From positions 1 to 20,582 of the forward strand of contig CAMLOR010000038.1 in the NCBI GenBank assembly GCA_946481615.1: a DNA stretch of 20,582 nucleotides. The letters run 5' to 3'. The DNA is from an uncultured Aquimonas sp. GTDB lineage: Bacteria; Pseudomonadota; Gammaproteobacteria; Xanthomonadales; Xanthomonadaceae. The notes below the pieces were generated by a model that saw only the letters and a program-made list of their open reading frames with translations, was not told the origin of the DNA and did not search any database. This document shows, one piece after another, positions 7,464 to 14,857 of this stretch (within the stretch, counting starts at the first letter, position 1; every line of letters starts with the position of its first letter). The position numbers and the translations under genes are program-made.

Positions 7464-7988
7464 ATGCGCGTGGACTTCGTGCGAAGCCTGGTCCGATACA
7501 AGGCCTGGGCCGACGCCCTGTTCCTGTCCACCGTGTCGACGCTGCCGCGGGTGGAACTCGGTGCGCCGCGCCCGATCCTGTTCGGCAGCCTGATCCGCAC
7601 GCTGCATCACTCGTACGCGATGGACCACGTGTGGCGATCGCACCTGCTCGGCAAGCCGCATGGCCTCGCCTCGCGCAATCCGGACCACTGCCCCGCGCTC
7701 GGCGCACTCGCGTCGGCGCAGCGCGGGATGGACGACTGGTACATCGCCTACGCCGATGCGCTGCCGGAGCAAGCCCTGGCCGAAATCGTGGATTTCGAGT
7801 TCATCGGCGGCGGCGCCGGCGCGATGTCGCGCGGCGACATCCTGCTTCACGTCGTCAACCATACGACCTACCACCGCGGCCAGGTCGCGGACATGCTGTA
7901 CGAACTCGGCGTCTTTCCGCCGGCCACGGACTATCCGGTGTTCCTGCGGGATCGGGCGGCGAGGGTGAGCGTGGCGGGCGGCAGGTAA
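7464..7988 (+). CDS. DinB-family four-helix-bundle protein
   Basis: A 174-residue protein of the DinB/YfiT-like fold. It has the expected metal-binding histidines: one at 48/49 (TLHHSYAMDHVWR) and the pair His133 and His137 in NHTTYHRGQVADML. The family includes damage-inducible proteins and thiol- or mycothiol-dependent S-transferases, and for most members no reaction is known. The ATG lies two bases after the stop of the dienelactone-hydrolase-like gene, giving likely translational coupling, and the family motif MRVDFVRSLVRYKAWAD begins right there. Length is typical. Confidence 0.87.
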   Translation: MRVDFVRSLVRYKAWADALFLSTVSTLPRVELGAPRPILFGSLIRTLHHSYAMDHVWRSHLLGKPHGLASRNPDHCPALGALASAQRGMDDWYIAYADALPEQALAEIVDFEFIGGGAGAMSRGDILLHVVNHTTYHRGQVADMLYELGVFPPATDYPVFLRDRAARVSVAGGR

Positions 7989-8047
7989 TCCTCATGCCGA
8001 TCGAGCTGGTTCTGCGCCATCGCAGGGCCGGCAAGCCACCGCCGGTC

Positions 8048-8053
8048 TATAGT
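8048..8053 (+). promoter_or_regulatory. -10-like TATAGT before the DHFR-fold gene
   Basis: TATAGT lies in the 119-bp gap after the DinB-like gene. It would give an approximately 48-nt leader carrying the GAGGGGA ribosome binding site at about 8097-8103. No clear -35 at the usual distance. Confidence 0.4.
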
Positions 8054-8107
8054 GTCCGTGTCGGCAGGCTCCAACTCTGCAATCGATCGGATCCGCGAGG
8101 GGAAGCG

Positions 8108-8638
8108 ATGGCGAGGCTCGTGTTCGGTATGAACCAATCCCTGGACGGCTATGTCGATCACATGGCGTTCGGGCCCGGTCCCACGCTGTTCCGCCATTTC
8201 ATCAAGGAAGCCGAGGGCCAGGCCGGCAGCATCTACGGACGTCGCATTTACGAGATCATGCGGTACTGGGACGACGAGCATCCCGAATGGGGCCCGGACG
8301 AACGCGCCTTCGCGGCGGCGTGGCGCAGGCAGCCGAAATGGGTGGTCTCGCGCACGTTGAACTCGGTCGGCCCCAACGCCACGCTGGTCGAGGGCGATCT
8401 CGAGAGCGCGATCCGCAAACTGAAGGCGAAGCGTGAGGGCGAGATCGAAGTGGCCGGCCCGGTCCTGGCGAAAAGCCTCACCGAGCTGGGTCTGATCGAC
8501 GAGTATCGGATCTACCTGCATCCCGTCGTGCTGGGCCAGGGCAATCCTTATTTCGCCGGGCCCCGCCCGCCGCTGCGCCTCGTGTCCCACGATCGGATCG
8601 GCGAGGACGTGATCCGGTTGTCCTACGTTCCTGCCTAG
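8108..8638 (+). CDS. Dihydrofolate reductase-fold (RibD C-terminal-like) protein
   Basis: A 176-residue protein of the bacterial dihydrofolate reductase/RibD C-terminal superfamily, expected to reduce a small pterin-like or other substrate with NADPH. Visible features are the opening strand with F-x-MNQSLDGY (6-15), SIYGRRIYEIMRYW (41-54), the KWVVSRTL strand (77-84), the nucleotide-binding EVAGPVLAKSL region (114-124), and IYLHPVVLGQGNPYF (135-149). It is not expected to be the housekeeping FolA. The ATG is preceded by GAGGGGA with a short spacer. The gene has its own candidate promoter and converges on the membrane-anchored gene at 8760. Confidence 0.87.
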   Translation: MARLVFGMNQSLDGYVDHMAFGPGPTLFRHFIKEAEGQAGSIYGRRIYEIMRYWDDEHPEWGPDERAFAAAWRRQPKWVVSRTLNSVGPNATLVEGDLESAIRKLKAKREGEIEVAGPVLAKSLTELGLIDEYRIYLHPVVLGQGNPYFAGPRPPLRLVSHDRIGEDVIRLSYVPA

Positions 8639-8759
8639 TCGCCGCACGACGCACGCGACCCGCGGCCGGAACCAGTCGCTCAGGTAAGCGTGCGTAACGG
8701 AAATCGCGCAGGTGCGCGTGTGGGCGTGATGAGTCGCGACGTTGCTGCCGGCCGCGTGC

Positions 8760-9218
8760 CTACTTCAGCAGCTCCTGCACGAATGCATCGAATTCGTCGT
8801 GCATGATCTTCACCGAGGGCGTCGCGAGCATGCGGCGGAACGATTCCTCGTCGCCGAGTTGCTTCATGCGGCGCGACCACGAGCGGAAATAGTCGTTGGG
8901 AAGCTGACCCTGGCGGTGGGCGTACCAGGCGATTTCGAACAGCGACAGTTGCATCAGTTGCAGGAAGTACTCCTGCACTTCGCGGTCGGATTTCAGGTGC
9001 GCGACGTCGAGTTTGCTCACGGCGGCGAGCGCGGGGTTCAGCACGCGCATCTTGCGCAGTTCGAATTGCAGTTCGACGATCTTCGCGAAATTGGCGACCG
9101 CCTGCGCGCGCCTGGCCGCGCGGAACTGCACGGCCGTGTAGAGCAGGCCGCCCGCGATGGCGAAGGCGGAAAGGGCCTGCAGCGTGACCTGGACGAGTTG
9201 GAGGGTGTGGGCTTCCAT
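8760..9218 (-). CDS. Membrane-anchored small protein of unknown function
   Basis: A 152-residue protein I cannot assign to a characterised family. It has one N-terminal transmembrane helix (about 7-31, LQLVQ through YTAVQF), a basic RAARRAQA junction, and then a cytoplasmic, helix-rich region with FAKIVELQFELRK, an aromatic segment (YFLQLMQLSLFEIAWYA) and the C-terminal MHDEFDAFV. This resembles widespread proteobacterial proteins of similar length with an N-terminal helix and unknown role. The ATG at 9218 is preceded by TATAGT and six bases, so it is likely leaderless. The 3' end of a second copy survives as a fragment at 1479-1546. It converges on the DHFR-fold gene. Confidence 0.8.
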   Translation of the reverse strand: MEAHTLQLVQVTLQALSAFAIAGGLLYTAVQFRAARRAQAVANFAKIVELQFELRKMRVLNPALAAVSKLDVAHLKSDREVQEYFLQLMQLSLFEIAWYAHRQGQLPNDYFRSWSRRMKQLGDEESFRRMLATPSVKIMHDEFDAFVQELLK

Positions 9219-9224
9219 GCGTCC

Positions 9225-9230
9225 ACTATA
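9225..9230 (-). promoter_or_regulatory. -10 TATAGT, leaderless promoter
   Basis: Minus-strand TATAGT is close to consensus. It is followed by ggacgc and the ATG at 9218, a six-base spacing with no Shine-Dalgarno. This is the clearest of the leaderless set in this window. Confidence 0.6.
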
Positions 9231-9268
9231 TCGATCCGCGTGGCGGGCCGGGATCGGCGCGTCGATGG

Positions 9269-10549
9269 CTAGGGCGACATGTCCGCGCCACAAGCGGCAT
9301 CGGCGCCGACACGGCTGATCAACTCCGCACACAGACGGTCGGCCTGGGCCTCGTCGCCGCCCGCGCGCAGCAAGCCGGCGAGTCCGCGAGTCGATTCCGG
9401 ATGCAGCGGCGAATGCGCAAGGACGCGCCGATACCATGCTTCGGCTTCCGGGGAATCGCCCCGGGCCGCATGGCGCGATGCGATCAGCGCGCCCAGTTGC
9501 GCGTGCCACGGGCGGATCTGCACGGGATTGCGCGCGTAGCTGCGCTCCATCGCGGCGTAGGCGCGCTCGAAGTAGGGCAGCGCTTCACGGTCGCGGCCTT
9601 CGATTTCCAGGACATCGCCGATGTTGATGAGCGGACCCCAGGCATCCGGATCGAGCGTCACGGCGCGCTCGTAGGATGGCAGCGCCGCATCGAATCGTCC
9701 TTGCGCGCTGGCGACGAAGCCGAGGGCCTTGTGCGTTGCGGCCGATTCGGGCGCCAGGGCGACGGCGCGTTCGGCCAGACGCAGGGCGCGTTCGAGTTGT
9801 TGCGAGGCCGGCGCCTGGCCGAGGTGGCCGTGGGCGAGGGCGTCGCCCAATCGGGTGAATTGCAGCGCCGGCTCGCCGGGCAGGTCCGGCCAGCGGATCG
9901 AGCGCTGCACCAGCGCATTCGCCAGGCCGGCGAGCGCGAGGGCGTCGTCGGGATCGAGGCCGAGCACGCGCTCGTAGAGTTCGATCGCCGATTCGTTGTC
10001 GGCGCGCGAGAACTGGAAGTAGAAGTCGTCGGCCTGGGCGGTCAGCGCTTCCAGAGCACTCGCAGTCTGCGGCTGCGGGCGGGAGGGTGCGGCTGCGAAC
10101 CACCAAGTCGCGGCGGCGATCGCGGAGACCGCGGCTGCGGCAAGCGCGATCCGCGGCCATCGGTTTGCCGTCGCCTTCGAGGGCTGCTGTACCGGCGCCG
10201 GCGCTTCCGGCACGGGGCCTTCGGGCACGGGCGCGACGAGCAGGCGATAGCCGCGCTTCGATAGGGTTTCTACGTAGCGCGGGGATCGCGCATCGTCACC
10301 CAGCGCCTGCCGCAGCTTGAAGATCGCGCGAGCCAGGCTGTCTTCGCCGACCACCTGGCCCGGCCAGAGCGCGTCCATGATCTGTTCGCGCGTCACCGTC
10401 TGGCCGGGACGTGCGGCGAGCAGGAACAGCAGATCCGCGACTTTCGGTTCCAGGCGCTGGATTCCCGAAGCGCCCGTCATCTCACCCGTGGCGTGCACGA
10501 TGCGCCATTCGCCGAGCCGGATCGCGTCGGGGTAGATCGTTGATTTCAC
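9269..10549 (-). CDS. CadC-like regulator: winged helix, one membrane helix, TPR region
   Basis: About 426 residues. The N-terminal OmpR/PhoB-type winged-helix domain (about 10-106) shows LEPKVADLLFLLAARPGQTVTREQI, LWPGQVVGEDSLARAIFKLRQALGD and YVETLSKRGYRLL in order. A Pro/Ala-rich linker and one transmembrane helix (about 133-153) follow. The rest is TPR-like helical repeats (ELYERVLGLDPDDALALAGLANAL, ATHKALGFVASAQGRFDAALPSYERAVTLDPDAW, each read in parts), presumably outside the membrane. Family members bind DNA directly from the membrane and respond to a periplasmic signal or partner. The start is uncertain: GTG at 10549 fits the domain best, and an in-frame TTG at 10573 is the alternative. 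Neither has a Shine-Dalgarno. It is divergent from the S41 peptidase, a plausible target. Confidence 0.87.
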   Translation of the reverse strand: MKSTIYPDAIRLGEWRIVHATGEMTGASGIQRLEPKVADLLFLLAARPGQTVTREQIMDALWPGQVVGEDSLARAIFKLRQALGDDARSPRYVETLSKRGYRLLVAPVPEGPVPEAPAPVQQPSKATANRWPRIALAAAAVSAIAAATWWFAAAPSRPQPQTASALEALTAQADDFYFQFSRADNESAIELYERVLGLDPDDALALAGLANALVQRSIRWPDLPGEPALQFTRLGDALAHGHLGQAPASQQLERALRLAERAVALAPESAATHKALGFVASAQGRFDAALPSYERAVTLDPDAWGPLINIGDVLEIEGRDREALPYFERAYAAMERSYARNPVQIRPWHAQLGALIASRHAARGDSPEAEAWYRRVLAHSPLHPESTRGLAGLLRAGGDEAQADRLCAELISRVGADAACGADMSP

Positions 10550-10586
10550 TTGGAATCGGGCTTGCGCAGACAAGGATCAGGAAAGC

Positions 10587-10592
10587 AGGAGG
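10587..10592 (+). promoter_or_regulatory. Ribosome binding site AGGAGG deciding the S41 peptidase start
   Basis: A perfect AGGAGG eight bases before the ATG at 10601. It argues for that start over the in-frame ATG at 10661, which lies right at the signal peptide and has only a weaker GAGGA. Confidence 0.55.
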
Positions 10593-10600
10593 AAACCGTC

Positions 10601-12157
10601 ATGGCCGAAACAGCATCGCCGCGTCCGGAATATGCGGCAACCTGGACCCGAGGATGCCGCATGCCCTTCCTGCTTCGAAACCTCTCCGCGCTAGCGCTGT
10701 TCGCCGTCGCGTCGCTGTCGGCGGCGGAAACGGCGACTCCCCCTGCAACCGACGATGCCCTGCTTTCCGCGGCGCAGGCGAAGTCGGAACTGGATCGCCT
10801 GTACGAGGGACTGCAGACGTCCCACTACGATCTCTACGCGCGGCGTCCTCGCGAGGAATACGACGCCCTGCATCGCCACTTGCGCGAAGGCTTCGACGCT
10901 CCTGTCCGCCGCGACGAACTGCGGCGGACCTTCCAGCGTTTCGTGGCCTTCGGCAATGTGGCGCACGCGCGCCTCGGTCCGCCGGCGGCGGCGTGGGAGG
11001 CGTATCGGGCGTCCGGCGGCAAGGCCTTCCCCTTGTTCCTGCGCGTGGTCGATGGCCGCGTCTTCGTCGACGACGACTACGGCGGCGTCGAAGGCATCGC
11101 GCAGGGCGACGAGATCGTGACGGTGGACGGCGTGCCTGCGCTCGAATGGCTGGATCGGCTGCGCACCCTGGTTTCGGCCGACAGCGACTATCTCGCCCAC
11201 ACGCAGATCGAGACGCAGCTGCCCATGCTCGCGTGGTGGCAGGGCGGGGCGGCGAAGCAGTACACGCTCGAAGTGGCCACGCCCGCGGGCAAGCCGCGCA
11301 GGCTCGTCGTTCCCGCGCGCAGCCGCGCCGAATTCGAGGCCGCACGGGCGGCGCGGCCACCGCGTTTCGAACTCGACTGGAACGCGCGCACCGCGCGCAT
11401 CACGGAGGGCGGAATCGGTTACCTGCGGCCGGGCCCGTTCTACGACAACCGGCCGGAATCGACGAACCCCTGGGACCCGTCCGCGTTCCGCCGCTTCATC
11501 GACGAGGCGTTCGCGAGCTTCATCGAGGGCGGCGCGAAGGCCGTGTTGATCGACCTGCGCAACAACCCGGGGGGCGACAACTCGTTCTCCGATCCGATGA
11601 TCGCGTGGTTCGCCGACGAGCCGTTCCGCTTCAGCCCGCGCTTCGACATCCGTGTGAGCGATGCCGCCGTGCAATCGAACGCGAAGCGCCTGCAAGGCGC
11701 GGGCGACGACCCGGACGCGACTTCGGTCCTGCTCGCCGCCGCCTACGACGGCAAGGCGCCGGGCAGTGTCGTGCGCTATCCGATTCCACGGGTGCAGCCG
11801 CGCGCGGGCGCGCGCTTCACCCGGCCCGTCTATCTGTTGATCAACCGCCACTCGTATTCGAACACCGTGCTGGTGGCCGCCATCGCGCAGGACTACGGCT
11901 TCGCGACCGTGCTGGGCGAGGAGACGTCCGATCTGGCCAGCACCTACGGCGCAGCGGAGAGCTTCACGCTGCCCCTGACTGGTTTCGAGGTCCATTTCCC
12001 GAAGGCGCGCATCCTGCGGCCGAACGGCAACGCCGAAGCGCGCGGCGTCGTCCCCGACATCGCCATCGCGACCCCCGTGGCCGGCGGGACCACGGACGTC
12101 GTGCTGGAGCAGGCGCTGCGACGGGTTTCCGGGCGGGGAAACCTCAGTCGGCGCTAG
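10601..12157 (+). CDS. S41-family peptidase (C-terminal-processing-protease-like), exported
   Basis: About 518 residues from ATG 10601. A hydrophobic signal segment (about 25-41, ending SLSAAE) is preceded by an unusual 20-residue extension. Starting at ATG 10661 would give a standard signal peptide and 498 residues. A PDZ-like part is suggested by GDEIVTVDGVPALEWLDRL (about 169-187). The S41 catalytic core includes VLIDLRNNPGGDNS (about 315-328) and the nucleophile region LLINRHSYSNTVLVAAI, with Ser420 the probable nucleophile by position, then LGEETSD and RGVVPDIAI. The family cleaves unstructured C-termini or small peptides in the periplasm. It is divergent from the CadC-like regulator and overlaps the next gene tail-to-tail by 14 bases. 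Confidence 0.88.
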   Translation: MAETASPRPEYAATWTRGCRMPFLLRNLSALALFAVASLSAAETATPPATDDALLSAAQAKSELDRLYEGLQTSHYDLYARRPREEYDALHRHLREGFDAPVRRDELRRTFQRFVAFGNVAHARLGPPAAAWEAYRASGGKAFPLFLRVVDGRVFVDDDYGGVEGIAQGDEIVTVDGVPALEWLDRLRTLVSADSDYLAHTQIETQLPMLAWWQGGAAKQYTLEVATPAGKPRRLVVPARSRAEFEAARAARPPRFELDWNARTARITEGGIGYLRPGPFYDNRPESTNPWDPSAFRRFIDEAFASFIEGGAKAVLIDLRNNPGGDNSFSDPMIAWFADEPFRFSPRFDIRVSDAAVQSNAKRLQGAGDDPDATSVLLAAAYDGKAPGSVVRYPIPRVQPRAGARFTRPVYLLINRHSYSNTVLVAAIAQDYGFATVLGEETSDLASTYGAAESFTLPLTGFEVHFPKARILRPNGNAEARGVVPDIAIATPVAGGTTDVVLEQALRRVSGRGNLSRR

Positions 12158-13226
12158 CGACGGGCTGCGTCTGAGTGCGCGCGTGCGCGCGGAACCACGC
12201 GATGATTTCTTCGCGGGCGCGGTCCCAGTTCTGGTGCAGGCTGTGGTTGTCCTCCGGATAGACCACGAGCTTGTTCGGGTGGCCGAGTTCGTCGAGGCGC
12301 GCTTTCAGCTCCGCGCCGGCCGCCGGGTCGACGCGCTCGTCGCGTCCGCCCTGGAGCAGGAGGATGGGCGTGGTGCGCGGGAGGTCGGCGGCGAAGTGCA
12401 TCACCGAGCGCTCGGCCAGGGCTTCCTTCTTGCGTTTTTCGTAGTCGGGGATGCGGCCGCGGTACACGCGCTCCATCTCGGGGCGGTATGCGAGTTCCTT
12501 CTCCAGATCGGCGCCGCCGTTGATCGACGCGATGGCGCGGACACGATCGTTGTTGCGGGCGACGAGGTAGCTCATCATCGCGCCGCGGCTGGCGCCGAGC
12601 AGGAAGAGGTTGCTCGTGTCCGCGTTCGGGATGTGTTCGGCCAGCTCGATCAGTTTTTCGACGTCGCGCACGTCCTTGCCGCCGAATTCGTCGAAACCGT
12701 ATTTTTCCGGCTCGGCGTCGCGGCTGCCGCGATACTGGCTGGCCAGCACGAGGAAGCCTTCCTTCGCGTAGGGCGCCAGCGAGTGCAAGGCTTCGGCGAA
12801 GATGATGGCGCCGAAGCTGCCGTTGCCGCCGCGGTTGTAGACGATCACCGGCAGTTTCCTGTCGCCTGCGTCCTTGGGCATCAGCAGGTAACCGCCGATG
12901 CGGTAGCCGTCGCTTTCGTAGCTGATGAAGCGGCAATCGACCGTCGCCGCGGCGCTTTCGTAGTCGTCGCGCGGAAAGCGATTGAGCAGGATCCAGCCGA
13001 GCGGGTTCCAGGTGCCGTTGTAGCCGCGCAGTGTCGCCATCCATTCGTCGTAACCGCCGCCGTGCCAGCACGTCGTCTCTTTCGCGAACACGCCGGTAGG
13101 TTGGATCTGCGCGCGCGCGGGCCAGGGGCCGGCGTCGCTCAATTTGAAGTACAGCCCCGTGCCGGCCCAGGCCAGCACGATCAAGGCGAAAAGGCCGAGA
13201 AAACCCCGGAAAATCTTTCGGATCAT
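12144..13226 (-). CDS. Membrane-anchored alpha/beta hydrolase (prolyl-oligopeptidase-like)
   Basis: A 360-residue protein with a single N-terminal transmembrane or uncleaved signal helix (about 8-27) and a large periplasmic domain. The C-terminal half is an S9/prolyl-oligopeptidase-type alpha/beta hydrolase: YNRGGNGSFG (oxyanion strand, about 130-139), LASQYRGSRD, the nucleophile Ser213 in LGASRGAMM, Asp296 in GGRDERVDP, and His328 in EDNHSLHQ. All three triad residues are present and in order. It may be an esterase or a peptidase; the substrate is not evident. The ATG follows a GGGGA-like ribosome binding site. Its stop codon region overlaps the 3' end of the S41 peptidase gene by 14 bases on the opposite strand. 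Confidence 0.87.
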   Translation of the reverse strand: MIRKIFRGFLGLFALIVLAWAGTGLYFKLSDAGPWPARAQIQPTGVFAKETTCWHGGGYDEWMATLRGYNGTWNPLGWILLNRFPRDDYESAAATVDCRFISYESDGYRIGGYLLMPKDAGDRKLPVIVYNRGGNGSFGAIIFAEALHSLAPYAKEGFLVLASQYRGSRDAEPEKYGFDEFGGKDVRDVEKLIELAEHIPNADTSNLFLLGASRGAMMSYLVARNNDRVRAIASINGGADLEKELAYRPEMERVYRGRIPDYEKRKKEALAERSVMHFAADLPRTTPILLLQGGRDERVDPAAGAELKARLDELGHPNKLVVYPEDNHSLHQNWDRAREEIIAWFRAHARTQTQPVASAD

Positions 13227-13345
13227 GGTCCCCGTCTCGTTGTGGTTGTTGTGTCGCGCGTCCCGCGCGCAACGCCAGTGGACGGATTCGCGCGACGCAG
13301 GTCAAGCGGTTCGAAGGCCTCGCCGATGCCGCTGCGACGGCGCCG

Positions 13346-14797
13346 TCACGCGATGAGCATGTGCTGCGAGCGGCGGCGGCGCAGCGATTCCGCCGGCACG
13401 GCCGGCATGGCAGCGGCGATGCGTTCGACCGCCTGCAGCAGGTGTTCTTCCGGCTTCGCGTAGGGCAGGCGCAGCCAGTTGTCGGCGCCGCCTTCGACGC
13501 TGAAGACGGGGCCGGGGGCCAGGTGCACGCCTTCGGGTTCGAGTTCGGCTGCCAGACGCGTCGCGCTGCCGTGCGGCAGTTGCAGCCAGAGCGTGAGGCC
13601 GCCGGCCGGGACGCGGAAACGCCAGCCGGGCAGGCGTTCGCGGATGGCGCCGACGAGCGCATCGCGGCGTTGCGCGAGTTGTGCGCGGCGCAGCGTCGCG
13701 ATGTCCGGGTTGGCGAGGAGTTCGGCGACGACGAGCTGGTCGAACAGCGAGGTGCCCAGGTCGATCTGCACGCGCGCCGCGACGATGCGTTCGATCCGTT
13801 CGCGCGGGGCGCGGATCCAGCCCACGCGCAGGCCGCCCCAGAACAGTTTCGACGCGCTGCCCAGGGTGATGGCGTCCGGTGCGTGTGCGGCGAAGGGCGC
13901 GGGCAGGGCGATGTCGCTCAGCCAGGTCCCTTGCAAGGCCTCGTCGACGATGGCGACCGTGCGTGTGGCGCGCAGCGCGGCGGCGTAGCGCGCGCGGGCC
14001 GCGTCGGGCATCAGGAAACCGGTGGGATTCTGGAAGTCGGGGATGAGATAGGCCAGGTGCGGCGAGGTCTGCCGCAGCGTGGCTTCGATGCCGTCGAGAT
14101 CCCAGCCGTCCTCTCCCAACGCATCGCCCAGCGGTGCGCTCACGAGGCGGGCGCCGCCGAGGCGCAGGGCTTCGATGGCATTCGAGTAGACCGGCGATTC
14201 GATCATCACGCGGTCGCCCGGGCGCGAGAGCGCGCGCGCGACGATGGCGATGCCGGCGAGCGCGCCGGAGGTGACGACGATCTGTTCAGGCGCCGTCGGT
14301 AATCCGCGCCGCACGTACGATTCGGCGATGAGCGCCTGCAGCGCGGGCAGGCCGGAGGGCAGATAGCCGTCGCCGGAAAGATAGGCGGGCAGCGCGGCGA
14401 GCGCGCGTTCGTAGGCGGCGGCGACGCCCGGCGTGGCGGCGCTGGCGGCGCAGTTCAGATCGATCGCGCCTTCCTGCGCGTGCACGTTGTTCAGCGAATG
14501 CAATGCGTGGTCGTGCGCGCGCCTGCGCTCGACGGGCACGGCGGCGTAGGTGCCGGAGCCTTGCCGCGATGTCGCGTAGCCGGCGGCGATCAGGTCCGCA
14601 TACGCGCGCGTCACGGTGTTGCGCGACACGCCCAACACCTGCGCGACGGCGCGTTCGCTCGGCAGACGGGTACCGAGCGGGATGCGGCCGTCGCCGATCA
14701 GTTCCTGCAGCGATTGGCGCAGGCCGCGATAGGCCGGCGCGCGGTGAAAGCGGCCGGCGAGGGCGGCGAGGCGGTCCGGGGTCAGCGAGCGGTTCAT
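13346..14797 (-). CDS. MocR/PdxR-type regulator (GntR HTH + PLP aminotransferase fold)
   Basis: A 483-residue protein. The N-terminal GntR winged helix (about 20-87) includes GTRLPSERAVAQVLGVSRNTV, TRAYADLIAAGY and RQGSGTY. The remainder has the fold-type I aminotransferase domain, with IVVTSGALAGI, ESPVYSN, PDFQNPTG and the PLP-binding Lys317 in GSASKLFWGGLRVGW. MocR proteins use PLP as a sensor and often control the adjacent divergent gene. Here that gene is a YczE-type membrane protein, the pairing known as YczR-YczE, which makes this a YczR-like member. The ATG is preceded by GATAGT plus six bases, a probable leaderless start. The 60-bp divergent gap contains two interlocked palindromes. 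Confidence 0.92.
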   Translation of the reverse strand: MNRSLTPDRLAALAGRFHRAPAYRGLRQSLQELIGDGRIPLGTRLPSERAVAQVLGVSRNTVTRAYADLIAAGYATSRQGSGTYAAVPVERRRAHDHALHSLNNVHAQEGAIDLNCAASAATPGVAAAYERALAALPAYLSGDGYLPSGLPALQALIAESYVRRGLPTAPEQIVVTSGALAGIAIVARALSRPGDRVMIESPVYSNAIEALRLGGARLVSAPLGDALGEDGWDLDGIEATLRQTSPHLAYLIPDFQNPTGFLMPDAARARYAAALRATRTVAIVDEALQGTWLSDIALPAPFAAHAPDAITLGSASKLFWGGLRVGWIRAPRERIERIVAARVQIDLGTSLFDQLVVAELLANPDIATLRRAQLAQRRDALVGAIRERLPGWRFRVPAGGLTLWLQLPHGSATRLAAELEPEGVHLAPGPVFSVEGGADNWLRLPYAKPEEHLLQAVERIAAAMPAVPAESLRRRRSQHMLIA

Positions 14798-14803
14798 GGG
14801 GCC

Positions 14804-14809
14804 ACTATC
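14804..14809 (-). promoter_or_regulatory. -10-like GATAGT for the MocR gene (leaderless)
   Basis: Minus-strand GATAGT, six bases (ggcccc), then ATG 14797. It overlaps the left arm of the outer palindrome, so bound regulator would block its own promoter. Confidence 0.5.
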
Positions 14810-14840
14810 GCACGATTGGCTCTGTGCGAAAGGGCCAATC
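14808..14840. promoter_or_regulatory. Interlocked palindromes, candidate MocR operator
   Basis: TCGCAC (14808-14813) pairs with GTGCGA (14824-14829), centres 16 bp apart. GATTGGC (14814-14820) pairs with GCCAATC (14834-14840), centres 20 bp apart. Both fill the 60-bp divergent gap between the MocR gene and the yczE-like gene. Confidence 0.55.
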
Positions 14841-14845
14841 GGGGC

Positions 14846-14851
14846 GATGGT
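14846..14851 (+). promoter_or_regulatory. Weak -10-like GATGGT before the YczE-type gene
   Basis: GATGGT, six bases (ggctcc), then the ATG at 14858. It is a poor match to TATAAT, as expected for a promoter that needs an activator. It mirrors the GATAGT-ggcccc arrangement of the divergent gene. Confidence 0.3.
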
Positions 14852-14857
14852 GGCTCC

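Noticed and set aside
8639..8759. Gap between the DHFR-fold gene and the 8760 gene searched for a small RNA or terminator
   Set aside because: No stable hairpin with a T-run and no promoter pair could be supported.
13255..13269. CGCGCG-TCC-CGCGCG inverted repeat as terminator of the MocR gene
   Set aside because: The arms are simple alternating CG, common by chance at this base composition, and no T-run follows. It lies in a 119-bp gap in which I see nothing else beyond a ribosome binding site for the hydrolase gene.
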